From an uncultured Alphaproteobacteria bacterium (lineage in GTDB: Bacteria; Pseudomonadota; Alphaproteobacteria; UBA8366; JADFVY01): a stretch of 64,000 nucleotides of DNA. Every line of letters begins with the position of its first letter. Position 1 is the stretch's first letter. A program made the position numbers and the translations under genes. A model generated the notes under the pieces. It saw only the letters and a program-made list of their open reading frames with translations, made no database searches and was not told the origin of the DNA. Where the stretch lies: NCBI GenBank assembly GCA_947259105.1, contig CAMYKU010000003.1, positions 1 through 64,000 on the forward strand, given 5' to 3'. Positions 33,824 to 41,992 of this stretch are shown in pieces.

Positions 33824-33924
33824 CGGTTCCTCCATAATAAACGGCGACGGCCGACCCGCCCCGATGCGCGGATACTGGACCATAATATTCTGACGAAAAA
33901 GGGGCGGAACCGCGATCGGCTGCT

Positions 33925-34395
33925 TTAAACGGGTACGAGGCCGCGCTTTTCCAGATATCGCTGGTGATGTTCCCCGGCGCGCCAGAATTCGCCGGCCGGG
34001 ACGATGTCGGTGACGATCGGCGCCTGATGACGGCCCGAATCCTCGAGTGCCCGTTTCGAATTTCGGGCGGCGCGATCCTGCGCCTCATCGTGCACGAAAA
34101 TGACCGAACGGAAGGCACTGCCGATATCGGGCCCCTGGCGGTCGCGCTGCGTCGGATCGTGGATATTCCAGAATGCGCTCAGCAGCTCGCCATAGGTCAG
34201 GTCGTCAGCGTCGTATTCGACGCGCACCACTTCCGCGTGTCCGGTCGCCCCGGAGCCGACCTGCCGAAACGTCGGGTTCGCCACGTGGCCGCCCATGAAT
34301 CCGACTTCCGTGGCGACGACCCCCGGAATGAGCCGAATCGCAGCTTCGACGCCCCAAAACCGTCCGGCAGCGAAGGTCGCGGTGGCCATGTTCAT
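33925..34395 (-). CDS. MsrA-like protein lacking the catalytic cysteine
   Basis: The protein is 156 residues from the ATG at 34395 (AGGAGA 6 nt upstream). The whole methionine sulfoxide reductase A fold is recognisable: 'FWGVEAAIRLIPGVVATEVGFMGGHVANPTFRQV', 'GATGHAEVVRVEYD' and 'HHQRYLEKRG'. However, the invariant GCFWG active site reads 'AGRFWGVE', with Arg for Cys at residue 12, and the usual 'VCxGxTGHAE' has Gly for Cys. Classical reductase activity is therefore not expected. It may be a decayed paralog or a repurposed binding protein; the reading frame is otherwise intact. Confidence 0.8.
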   Translation of the reverse strand: MNMATATFAAGRFWGVEAAIRLIPGVVATEVGFMGGHVANPTFRQVGSGATGHAEVVRVEYDADDLTYGELLSAFWNIHDPTQRDRQGPDIGSAFRSVIFVHDEAQDRAARNSKRALEDSGRHQAPIVTDIVPAGEFWRAGEHHQRYLEKRGLVPV

Positions 34396-34509
34396 GTTCT
34401 CCTGTGCCTCATCAAGGGATGGTATCACGATATTCCGGTTCGGCAACGGTTGAACGTCGGGGTGCGGATTCGCGTTGGAGGATTTCGTCCCTGTGATCGC
34501 CCGTCGCGT

Positions 34510-35400
34510 TCATTCCCGCTCGCAATTCGCGGCGCGCTCCATGGCGGCGCAGACAGCCGACTGGTCTTCATCGCCGTGGCCCTGGGCAACCGCCGCGTAG
34601 TAAGTCTGCAGGGCCGCGTGATAGATCGGTGTCGGGACGAGATGGCGTGCGGCGTGCTCGGCGATCAGCCGCGAGTCCTTGAGTGGGATGGAAAAATTCA
34701 TGCCTTCCCTGCTGTAGTCGTTCTCCGCCATCAGGGCGCCGCGCACCTCGAACATGGCGGAAGACGAACCGCTGCCGCTGATCACCTCATGGATCATCTT
34801 CGGGTCGAGTCCCGATTTCATGCCGAGCACCATGACCTCCGCCGCGATGCTGTTGTGGACCAGGTTCAGGATGTTGCCGCAGAGCTTCATCTTCATGCCG
34901 CAACCGAATTCCCCGACATGGTAGCTGCGCCTCGTAAACAGGCCGACGATCGCCTCGACCCGCTCCCACGCCGCCTTGTCGCCGCTGCCGAACGCGGTGA
35001 GCTTGCGCTCCAGCGCCATGATGCGGTTGCCGCTGACCGGACAGTCCAGCAGGATCTTGCCCGCTTCAGCCAGCGCGTCGCGCGCCTTTTCCTTGTCCGC
35101 GATCGAGAAGGTGGACAGCTCGACGACGACCTGGTCCGGCTGTCCGCCATGCGCCAGCCCGTCCGGCCCCGACACGACATCGTGCAGGGCCTCGGCGGTC
35201 GGCAGGCAGAGGAAGACCACATCGGCCCGGTCCGCGGTTTCGCGTGGCGTTGCGGCGGACTCGCCCCCCGCATCCTGCAATTCGGCGGTCTTGCCTGTGT
35301 CAATGTCGCAACCGACGACCCGGCAGCCGCCCGCGACGAGATGGCCCGCGATAGCCGAGCCCAGTACGCCAAGCCCGATGAATCCGACTGTTTCGCTCAT
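34510..35400 (-). CDS. Beta-hydroxyacid dehydrogenase, 3-hydroxyisobutyrate dehydrogenase family
   Basis: The protein is 296 residues from the ATG at 35400. NAD(P)-binding 'VGFIGLGVLGSAIAGHL', substrate loop 'DCPVSGNRIMALERKLTAF' and catalytic Lys in 'FGCGMKMKLCGNILNLVHN' are present. It differs from the family member in the liv block, and no transporter or regulator is adjacent, so its substrate is open (hydroxyisobutyrate, tartronate semialdehyde and similar acids). It is monocistronic and divergent from the glycine-zipper lipoprotein gene. Confidence 0.85.
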   Translation of the reverse strand: MSETVGFIGLGVLGSAIAGHLVAGGCRVVGCDIDTGKTAELQDAGGESAATPRETADRADVVFLCLPTAEALHDVVSGPDGLAHGGQPDQVVVELSTFSIADKEKARDALAEAGKILLDCPVSGNRIMALERKLTAFGSGDKAAWERVEAIVGLFTRRSYHVGEFGCGMKMKLCGNILNLVHNSIAAEVMVLGMKSGLDPKMIHEVISGSGSSSAMFEVRGALMAENDYSREGMNFSIPLKDSRLIAEHAARHLVPTPIYHAALQTYYAAVAQGHGDEDQSAVCAAMERAANCERE

Positions 35401-35580
35401 CTGCGTGTTCTCCGTTCGTCGCCGAGTGTAGCGGTTGTTTCCGCCGCGGCAAGCGATCTGCCCGTGTGCGGGCATGGCCCTCGGTTTTTCTGGTTAGGAC
35501 ACCGATTGATGGAAATTTAACATACCGGCTGGTAAAGGTATGTGTGGCGCTTGCGTCGGCCGGAATAACGGAGTTGGAAC

Positions 35581-36141
35581 GTGCGAAACCGAATCGTTGC
35601 TGCAGGTCGTACCGGTATTGTCGTCCTTGGCGTGGCGGCGCTTGCCGCCTGCAGCAGCCCCAAGGTCAGCGACTCTCTGTATCGCGACAGCGAGGTCGGC
35701 ACGTCGAAGCGGATCGTCCGGTGCCGCGTGCTGGAGGTCCGCGAAGTCGCGATCCGCGGCGACGACGCACCCGAAAAGGGCGAGGCGATCGGCGCCATCG
35801 TCGGCGGCCTCGTCGGCGCCATACTGGGCAGCCAGATCGGCCAGGGCGCAGGCCAGGAAATTGCCGTCCAGACCGCCGTGACGGTCGGCGCGGTGGCCGG
35901 CGGCGGCGCCGGGCGCCAGGCCGCCGACAAATTGAGCGAACGGCCCGGTATCGAATACTCGATCATCCTCGACGACGGTGAGGAACTGACGCTGGTCCAG
36001 GACCTTCTAGAGAGCGACCGCGTCGTCCAGCCCGACGAAACCTGCCGCCTGCAAATCGAGAGCAACGGCATGAACCGCGTGCTGCCCGCCGAACACCTGC
36101 CCGACCAGATCAACGCGCCGAAGACGACGACGGTTCAGTAA
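35581..36141 (+). CDS. Glycine-zipper outer-membrane lipoprotein (17-kDa antigen/SlyB-like)
   Basis: The 186-residue protein starts at the GTG at 35581, with GGAA in the leader. Signal peptide and lipobox 'ALAAC' (about residue 24) precede 'GEAIGAIVGGLVGAILGSQIGQGAGQEIA', a double glycine zipper typical of the rickettsial 17-kDa surface antigen family. The C-terminal third is strand-forming ('YSIILDDGEELTLVQDL'). Such lipoproteins span or anchor to the outer membrane and support envelope integrity. Confidence 0.85.
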   Translation: MRNRIVAAGRTGIVVLGVAALAACSSPKVSDSLYRDSEVGTSKRIVRCRVLEVREVAIRGDDAPEKGEAIGAIVGGLVGAILGSQIGQGAGQEIAVQTAVTVGAVAGGGAGRQAADKLSERPGIEYSIILDDGEELTLVQDLLESDRVVQPDETCRLQIESNGMNRVLPAEHLPDQINAPKTTTVQ

Positions 36142-36252
36142 ATGCGTCTCCACCGCCGCCGGTGACCCCGGGTTCCAGCCGCCGCTTTGCGACCTATATC
36201 TGTATCCCGGACGGATATGGCGACCATACCAACGACAGCGAAAGGCGGCATC

Positions 36253-36900
36253 ATGGCGGACAGTGCGAGCGACAACAACCCGACGGTCGAATGCGCGGAA
36301 AACGGACCCTACATCGTGAAGAGCTGTGACCGGCTGACCGACGCCGCCGGCGGTGCCATCGCAACCAAGAGCCTGATGGCGCTGTGCCGCTGCGGCGCCT
36401 CGGCGAACAAGCCGTTCTGTGATGGAACGCACGCCAAGATCGGATTTTCCGGCGAACGCCTTTCCGACGCCTCGAACGACCGGCGCGACCCATACGTGGG
36501 CAAGGCGCTCACCATCCACGACAACCGGGCGGCCTGCGCCCATGCTGGGGTGTGTACCGACACGCTGGCCAGCGTCTGGCGCATGGGAGAGGAGCCCTGG
36601 ATCGACCCCGACGGCGCGGCGGCCGAGGCGATCATAGAGGTGATCCGCGCCTGCCCGTCGGGCGCGCTCAGCTATTCGATCGATGGCGAGGCGGCAGCGG
36701 CGCCGCAGGAGAGCCCCGCAATCAGGGTCTCGAAGGACGGCCCCTATCACGTGACCGGCGGCGTAGGCTTGGCCGACGCGCCCTGGGCCGAGGGAGTCTC
36801 GCGCGATCACTATGCGCTGTGCCGCTGCGGCGCGTCGAAGAACAAGCCGTTCTGCGACGGCTCGCACTGGGATATCGGATTCAAGGACGGGGGCGGGTAA
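36253..36900 (+). CDS. Iron-sulfur protein with two CDGSH domains and a divergent 4Fe-4S (Fer4_19) domain
   Basis: The protein is 215 residues from the ATG at 36253 (AAGGCGG upstream). Two CDGSH zinc-finger motifs, 'CRCGASANKPFCDGTH' and 'CRCGASKNKPFCDGSH', each have the Cys3-His1 pattern for a 2Fe-2S cluster. Between them lies 'CAHAGVCTDTLASVW...ACPSGALSYSI', a divergent ferredoxin-like (Fer4_19) domain. This CDGSH-Fer4_19-CDGSH layout is known in bacteria and is presumably a cytosolic electron-transfer or redox-sensing protein. Monocistronic. Confidence 0.9.
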   Translation: MADSASDNNPTVECAENGPYIVKSCDRLTDAAGGAIATKSLMALCRCGASANKPFCDGTHAKIGFSGERLSDASNDRRDPYVGKALTIHDNRAACAHAGVCTDTLASVWRMGEEPWIDPDGAAAEAIIEVIRACPSGALSYSIDGEAAAAPQESPAIRVSKDGPYHVTGGVGLADAPWAEGVSRDHYALCRCGASKNKPFCDGSHWDIGFKDGGG

Positions 36901-36957
36901 TCGGCCCCGTTACTGTCCGGGGAGGACCAATCCGCCCGCTGGCCGGCACGACCCGCT

Positions 36958-37635
36958 CTATATCCGCTGGTCTTCCGGCGCACGGTAGAGGGCGAATACG
37001 CGGAAGGGTGCATGCTCCGGAACCCGCCGGTCGGTGACCCCGCAGTATTCCCGGGCATCGGCCGCCGACGGGAACAACCCGAACTCATTGACCCGGTCTT
37101 TCCAGCCCCGGCTCAACTGCCGCATCTCGCTGGAAGCACTGCCGCAATTGCTGAGACCGCTGATCCAGCCGAAATCGCATACGTCATGGCCAAGAAAAAC
37201 CCAGTCGCCGGGGCGGCTCTGGATGGGAACCTCCGTGTCGAAACCGGGCCATGGCGCGATATCGGATTCAGGCGTTGTGTCACCGACCATCTCCACTGCA
37301 ACCGGCACGCCGCATGCGCCAGCCGAAGCATGTTCACGGAAAACCGCCAGCATCTCGTCCCGTTCCGGCCACAGATCCATAAACGCGTCGTAACGCTTGT
37401 TAACGGGTTCTGCGACAATGGTTGGGGGACGATCGGGCCACCAATCTTCAACCCCCGGCACCTTTACTTCATCCGGACTTTCAAAAATCGACGGCCACAC
37501 CATCGTGTCGAAAGACAATGGCCATTCGGTTTCCGGGCGCAGCAAATAATGTTCGCGGCGGTCGCTTGTCCAATACCCCGGAAGGTATGCATCGGCGCAA
37601 AGCCGAATATCGTAACCTAGCGGGAGCGCTGGCAA
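36958..37635 (-). CDS. Hypothetical protein coupled to the AceE-like gene (TTG start)
   Basis: The frame is open across the AceE-like gene's shadow, but coding potential ends at the TTG at 37635, five nt after the AceE-like stop, with GGAG about 9 nt before it. That gives 225 residues starting 'LPALPLGYDIRLCADAYLPGYW'. It is rich in Trp and Asp/Glu, with 'VFLGHDVCDFGWISGLSNCG' in the middle and no signal peptide or membrane helix. No family recognised. A later ATG start (within 'DTMVWPSIF') cannot be excluded. Confidence 0.55.
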   Translation of the reverse strand: MPALPLGYDIRLCADAYLPGYWTSDRREHYLLRPETEWPLSFDTMVWPSIFESPDEVKVPGVEDWWPDRPPTIVAEPVNKRYDAFMDLWPERDEMLAVFREHASAGACGVPVAVEMVGDTTPESDIAPWPGFDTEVPIQSRPGDWVFLGHDVCDFGWISGLSNCGSASSEMRQLSRGWKDRVNEFGLFPSAADAREYCGVTDRRVPEHAPFRVFALYRAPEDQRI

Positions 37636-37640
37636 GAAAC

Positions 37641-40049
37641 CTACTCCGCGGCTTTGGGCCATGCGCGGCCGCCCTTGCGCCCGAGCAGCGCCGCGGCGCA
37701 GGCGTCGAGGATGGCGTCGGCGTCGATGCGGTAGGTATGGAACAGATCGGGCAGGCTGCCCGACTGGCCGAAATGCTCCACGCCCAGCGGTTTGATGCGG
37801 TGCCCCAGAACGCTGCCGATCCATGATAGCGCTTCCGGGTGGCCGTCGGTCACGGTCACGATGCCGGCGTCCGGGGCAAGCGGCTCCAGCAACCGTTCGA
37901 CATGGCTGCGGACGCCCGGGCCCTCGCCATGCTGGCGGGCGCGTTCCGCCGCATGCCATCCGGCCCCAAGGCGGTCGGCCGAGGTCACCGCCAGCAGCCC
38001 GGCGCCCGGCGCCTCCGCGGCAAGCTGCTCCCAGGCCGCCAGCGCCTCGGGCGCGACGGCGCCGGTATAGGCGATGGCGATCTCGGCGCCGGGATCCGGT
38101 TCGCGGATCCAGTAGCCGCCGGCGACGACGCCGCGTTGCGCCGCGGCGTCGAGTTGCCGTTGCGGCTGTTCGAGCGGCCGAGTCGAGAGTCGCAAATAGA
38201 CCGCGCCGCCCTCGACGTCGCGCAGCCACTCGATCTCGGACTGGCCGGCGCCGTCCCGCTGCACGTAGTCGAACGCCCATTTCATGAGGATCGCCAGCTC
38301 GTCGGCATAAGACGGCTCGAAGGCCGCCAGCCCGTCCTGCGCGATCCCGATCAGTGGCGTTCCGACTGACTGGTGCGCCCCCCCTTCCGGCGCCAGCGCG
38401 ATGCCGGACGGCGTGCCGGCGACGATGAAGCGCGCATCCATGTAGCAGGCGTAGTTCAGCGCATCGAGCCCGCGCGCGACGAACGGGTCGTACAGCGTGC
38501 CCACCGGAATCAACCGCGCGCCGAACAGCCGGTCGGCGATCCCCGCTGCGGCCAGCAACAGGAACAGATTGTTCTCGGCGATGCCCAGCTCGATATGCTG
38601 GCCGGCGGGCCCCTGGTCCCATTTGAGCGGCGAGGCGATCGACTGCTCGCGGAAGGCGTCGGGGCGGTCCTCGCGGTGGAACACGCCGCGCTGGTTGATC
38701 CAGCCCGCAAGGTTGGTCGAGATCGCGACGTCGGGCGAGGTGGTGACGATACGCCGCGCAAGATCGCCCTGCGTTTTGCCGAGTTCGTTCAGGATGTTGC
38801 CGAAGGCGTCCTGGGTCGACAGGGTCCTGGCCCTGGGTGGCGCGATTGCCGAAACGTCGGCCATGGCGGGCGGCGCCGGTTCCGGCCGCTGCGCGAACGG
38901 CACCCGCTTGAGGAAGGCGCGGGTCTTCTCATCGGCGATCTCCATGCCGGCGAACGGCTCCCACTCCTGGCCATGCGGGACGTTGTGCAGCGCCCGGAAG
39001 GCGTCCATCTGGTCCGGCGTCATCAGCCCCGCGTGGTTGTCCTTGTGGCCCGCAAGCGGCAGCGCGTGACCCTTGATGGTGTATGCGATGAAGCAGTGCG
39101 GCCGGTCGTCCGCGACGCCGTGGAAGGCCTCAAGCACGCTCTCCATGTCGTGCCCGCCCAGATTGGTCATCAGGCGGTGCAGCGACGTATCGTCATGTCC
39201 GTCGAGCATTTCCTTCAGCCCGGAGGTGTCGGCAAGGTCGCGCTTCAGCCGCTCGCGCCAGGCGCCGCCGCCCTTGAAGGTCAGTGCCGAATAATGCTGG
39301 TTGGGACAATCGTCGATCCACTGTCGAAGGGCTTCGCCCGCGGGTCCTTCAAACGCCGCCTCCAGGCGCTTGCCGTATTTCAGGTTCACCACCGTCCAGC
39401 CGACCGAGCCGAAGAAGTCGCGGATCCTGCCGAACAGGTGATCGTTCACCACGCCGTCGAGCGAATGGCGGTTGTAGTCGATCACCCACCACAGGTTCCG
39501 CACGTCATGCTTCCAGCCCTCCAGCAGCGCCTCGAACACATTGCCTTCGTCCAGCTCCGCATCGCCCATCACCGCCACCATGCGGCCGGGCGCGCCGGTA
39601 TCGCCGGTCAGCCTGTGCAGGCGGACGTAATCCTGGACCAGCGAGGCGAACAGCGTGACCCCGACGCCGAGCCCGACCGAGCCCGTGGAAAAATCCACGT
39701 CGTCCGAATCCTTGGTGCGCGACGGGTAGGACTGGGCGCCGCCCAGCGCCCGGAAGGTCTCCAGATTTTCGCGGCTCTGCCGGCCTAGCAGGTACTGGAT
39801 CGCATGGAATACGGGGGAGGCATGTGGCTTCACCGCCACCCGGTCCCGCGGCCGCAGCACGTCGAGGTAGAGCGCCGTCAGAAGCGTCGTTGCCGAGGCG
39901 CAGGACGACTGGTGGCCGCCGACCTTCAGACCGTCGGAACTGGGGCGGATATGGTTGGCGTTGTGGATGGTCCAGCACGCGAGCCAGAGAATGCGCTTCT
40001 CGAGCGCCTCGAGAATCGCCACATTGCTCTTGCCGGGCATGTTCGTCAT
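37641..40049 (-). CDS. AceE-like transketolase/pyruvate dehydrogenase E1-type enzyme
   Basis: The 802-residue protein resembles the homodimeric E1 family. 'ANHIRPSSDGLKVGGHQSSCASATTLLTALYLDVLRPRDRVAVKPHASPVFHAIQYLLG' is the N-terminal core, and the thiamine-diphosphate motif is 'MGDAELDEGNVFEALLEGWKHDVRNLWWVIDYN'. 'IELGIAENNLFLLLAAAGI' carries the catalytic Glu of the second domain. E. coli AceE is about 890 residues. No E2/E3 (lipoyl) gene is nearby. It may be a non-complexed ketolase or decarboxylase; the substrate is uncertain. Confidence 0.75.
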   Translation of the reverse strand: MTNMPGKSNVAILEALEKRILWLACWTIHNANHIRPSSDGLKVGGHQSSCASATTLLTALYLDVLRPRDRVAVKPHASPVFHAIQYLLGRQSRENLETFRALGGAQSYPSRTKDSDDVDFSTGSVGLGVGVTLFASLVQDYVRLHRLTGDTGAPGRMVAVMGDAELDEGNVFEALLEGWKHDVRNLWWVIDYNRHSLDGVVNDHLFGRIRDFFGSVGWTVVNLKYGKRLEAAFEGPAGEALRQWIDDCPNQHYSALTFKGGGAWRERLKRDLADTSGLKEMLDGHDDTSLHRLMTNLGGHDMESVLEAFHGVADDRPHCFIAYTIKGHALPLAGHKDNHAGLMTPDQMDAFRALHNVPHGQEWEPFAGMEIADEKTRAFLKRVPFAQRPEPAPPAMADVSAIAPPRARTLSTQDAFGNILNELGKTQGDLARRIVTTSPDVAISTNLAGWINQRGVFHREDRPDAFREQSIASPLKWDQGPAGQHIELGIAENNLFLLLAAAGIADRLFGARLIPVGTLYDPFVARGLDALNYACYMDARFIVAGTPSGIALAPEGGAHQSVGTPLIGIAQDGLAAFEPSYADELAILMKWAFDYVQRDGAGQSEIEWLRDVEGGAVYLRLSTRPLEQPQRQLDAAAQRGVVAGGYWIREPDPGAEIAIAYTGAVAPEALAAWEQLAAEAPGAGLLAVTSADRLGAGWHAAERARQHGEGPGVRSHVERLLEPLAPDAGIVTVTDGHPEALSWIGSVLGHRIKPLGVEHFGQSGSLPDLFHTYRIDADAILDACAAALLGRKGGRAWPKAAE

Positions 40050-40150
40050 GCAGCCGATAATGCCGATTCAGGCGCGCTAGTAAAGAGAGCCTGACGACAA
40101 TCGCCCGTTCGGTATGATTCATAGCAGACGCTGCGGCGGCATCCGCATGC

Positions 40151-40954
40151 CTAGAACGTGAATCGGACCCCCAGCGACCAGTCGTCGAACTTGATCTCCC
40201 GTAGCTCATCGGTCTCGAAAAGGTCCGAATAGCGATCCGCGGCCAACCTGAAATAACGGGTTTCCAGGGTCACCATCGCTCCCGGCGACAGTCGGTAACC
40301 GATCCCCGCGATCGCCTGCCACGACAGCGCGTAAATATCGTCGTCGAAGAATTGCGGAAAGGGTTCGCCATGTTGCGCGCGGTTCCCGTCCAGGGTATAG
40401 CCCTTGGCGATGATTTGCGATATGCCGGCGCCGACGCCGATATAGGGGGTGAATCGCGTCTGCGTGTGGAAATCCACCAGCACGTTGAACATCGCGCTTC
40501 CGACTTCCAACGACCCGACGACCGGAACAGTCTCAAACCCGAGCGTAACGGAGTCCGGCCTGTCACTGAGCGCATCCCATGGCGAGTTGATCTCACCATC
40601 TTCATGTCTACGGTAGATTCCTTCCACCTCGAATCGCAGGTCGGCCACGCTGTCGGGATAGGCCATGGTGTACCCGATCGATGCGCCGACGACGTAACCG
40701 TAATTCATCTCGAGCGAACGACGTTCGAGGTGATCATTGAGCCCGAGGAACAGAACGTTGGGGGGAGTTGCGTTGTCGTATGTCGGGTCGAATCCTCCCC
40801 ACGACCAGATCGCAAGGTTGCGCACCTGCGAGAGGCCACCGCGCACGCCCCAGTATAGCCCGCTATCGGATTCGTAGATTTCCTTTGCCTGCGCCACAGG
40901 CGTGCCGAGGGAAAACAAGACGAGTCCCAAAAGAAATGCGCGCAAACTCTTCAT
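40151..40954 (-). CDS. OmpA-like beta-barrel outer-membrane protein
   Basis: The 267-residue protein has a signal peptide ending 'PVAQAKEIY' and a barrel of about eight strands: 'SGLYWGVRGGLSQVRN', 'GYVVGASIGYTM', 'RFTPYIGVGAGISQII', 'IAGIGYRLSPGAMVTLETRYF' and the terminal 'DWSLGVRFTF' ending in Phe. The pattern is that of small OmpA/OmpW-type porin-like proteins (PF13505 type). Function unknown; it is likely a surface or adhesion protein. Monocistronic. Confidence 0.8.
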   Translation of the reverse strand: MKSLRAFLLGLVLFSLGTPVAQAKEIYESDSGLYWGVRGGLSQVRNLAIWSWGGFDPTYDNATPPNVLFLGLNDHLERRSLEMNYGYVVGASIGYTMAYPDSVADLRFEVEGIYRRHEDGEINSPWDALSDRPDSVTLGFETVPVVGSLEVGSAMFNVLVDFHTQTRFTPYIGVGAGISQIIAKGYTLDGNRAQHGEPFPQFFDDDIYALSWQAIAGIGYRLSPGAMVTLETRYFRLAADRYSDLFETDELREIKFDDWSLGVRFTF

Positions 40955-41337
40955 TGAATGGTTCCTGCTGTTTCCAGCGGTGTAGCCGACCCGATGTTGC
41001 GTATCTAACAGCCCTAAGGTTGACGAATTGTAAATTCGGCGAAATTACCGGGTTCTTTTGCCGAGAATCAGAGGCAAATCACGGGGTGCCTGAAGGCACC
41101 CTGGCATTTGATCCCTTGACCACGATGCGCGAGGGCTGATCTTTTCCACCCCCGGGAGGTGTACCGGGCGGATTCGTCTGGGCGGCGCTCGTCAACCCGA
41201 AACTCTGCTTTACTGCGACCGCAACCGGGCATGATCGACCCCGCCCGCAGTTTAACGTTGCATTAACGCGACATGTCGATAGTGCCTTACGCGGCGCATG
41301 CAACGAGCGTTACGATGCAAATGAGAAGGGTCTTGCC
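40955..41337. other. Intergenic region with a GGGTGCC hairpin
   Basis: Of this 383-bp divergent gap, about 41083-41101 forms GGGTGCC-TGAA-GGCACCC, a tight stem with a tetraloop. No ORF or RNA gene is recognised. The sequence near 41250 (TTTAACGTTGCATTAACG) is the AT-richer part upstream of the membrane-protein gene and may hold its promoter. Confidence 0.45.
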
Positions 41338-41862
41338 ATGCGGTTCATGTTCGGCGCGCCGATTGCGTTCCTGGCCCCTGCGGTGGGCTATATGCTCAAC
41401 TGGATCACGGCCTGGGTCGTCAAGGGCGTCCCCAACATCGCGACCACGTACTGGCCGGCGAACATCTTCTGCGCCAGCAACGGCAAGATCACGCTGTATT
41501 GCGGCCGCTCGCCGGGCGACCTGGAATATTTCATGCTGATCTTCTTCTTCGTCGCCTGCATCATCGGCTGGGAATCGATCCGGATCCTCATGCCCAATGC
41601 GCATGGCCCCGGGGAAATCGAGGCGCGCAAGTCGCTCGGCACGACGATCAGGCGGATTATTGCCTGGAGCATCGTCGTCCTGCCCAGCCTCATCCTGGCG
41701 CCGCATATCTACCTGACCCTCGAGGCCATGCCGGCGGCGTTCAGCTATTACGGTTGGGGCACGGAAACCCTTGTCGATTTCCTGCGCAGCTGGATCGCCG
41801 GCGCCAGCTTCATGCTGCTCTACGCCGTCGCACGCCGCGGCGGCAGCACCGGGTTCGCCTGA
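41338..41862 (+). CDS. Hypothetical inner-membrane protein
   Basis: The 174-residue protein has four likely transmembrane helices (about 5-26, 66-80, 107-126 and 153-167). 'TYWPANIFCASNGKITLYCGRSPGDLEYF' forms an external loop with two cysteines that could make a disulfide. No family recognised. It precedes the fusion gene by 130 nt on the same strand and may be unrelated to it. Confidence 0.6.
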   Translation: MRFMFGAPIAFLAPAVGYMLNWITAWVVKGVPNIATTYWPANIFCASNGKITLYCGRSPGDLEYFMLIFFFVACIIGWESIRILMPNAHGPGEIEARKSLGTTIRRIIAWSIVVLPSLILAPHIYLTLEAMPAAFSYYGWGTETLVDFLRSWIAGASFMLLYAVARRGGSTGFA

Positions 41863-41992
41863 ACGGGCCCCGCGCCGTGAGTCGCGCCGCGGGTTGCGCC
41901 CGGGCGCCGGCCTGACCTGACATCTTGCCCCGAACCGCCGCCCGTGGCAGGTTCCTGCTCCTGTCCGTCTATCTTCTGGAAGGAAATTATCG

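Noticed and set aside
36958-38622. 554-codon minus ORF as one protein
   Set aside because: Its first 330 codons are a shadow frame within the AceE-like gene. Only the part after 37635 is likely coding.
40955-41337. GGGTGCC-TGAA-GGCACCC hairpin as a small RNA gene or riboswitch
   Set aside because: A single short stem with no recognisable riboswitch fold; described only as a hairpin.
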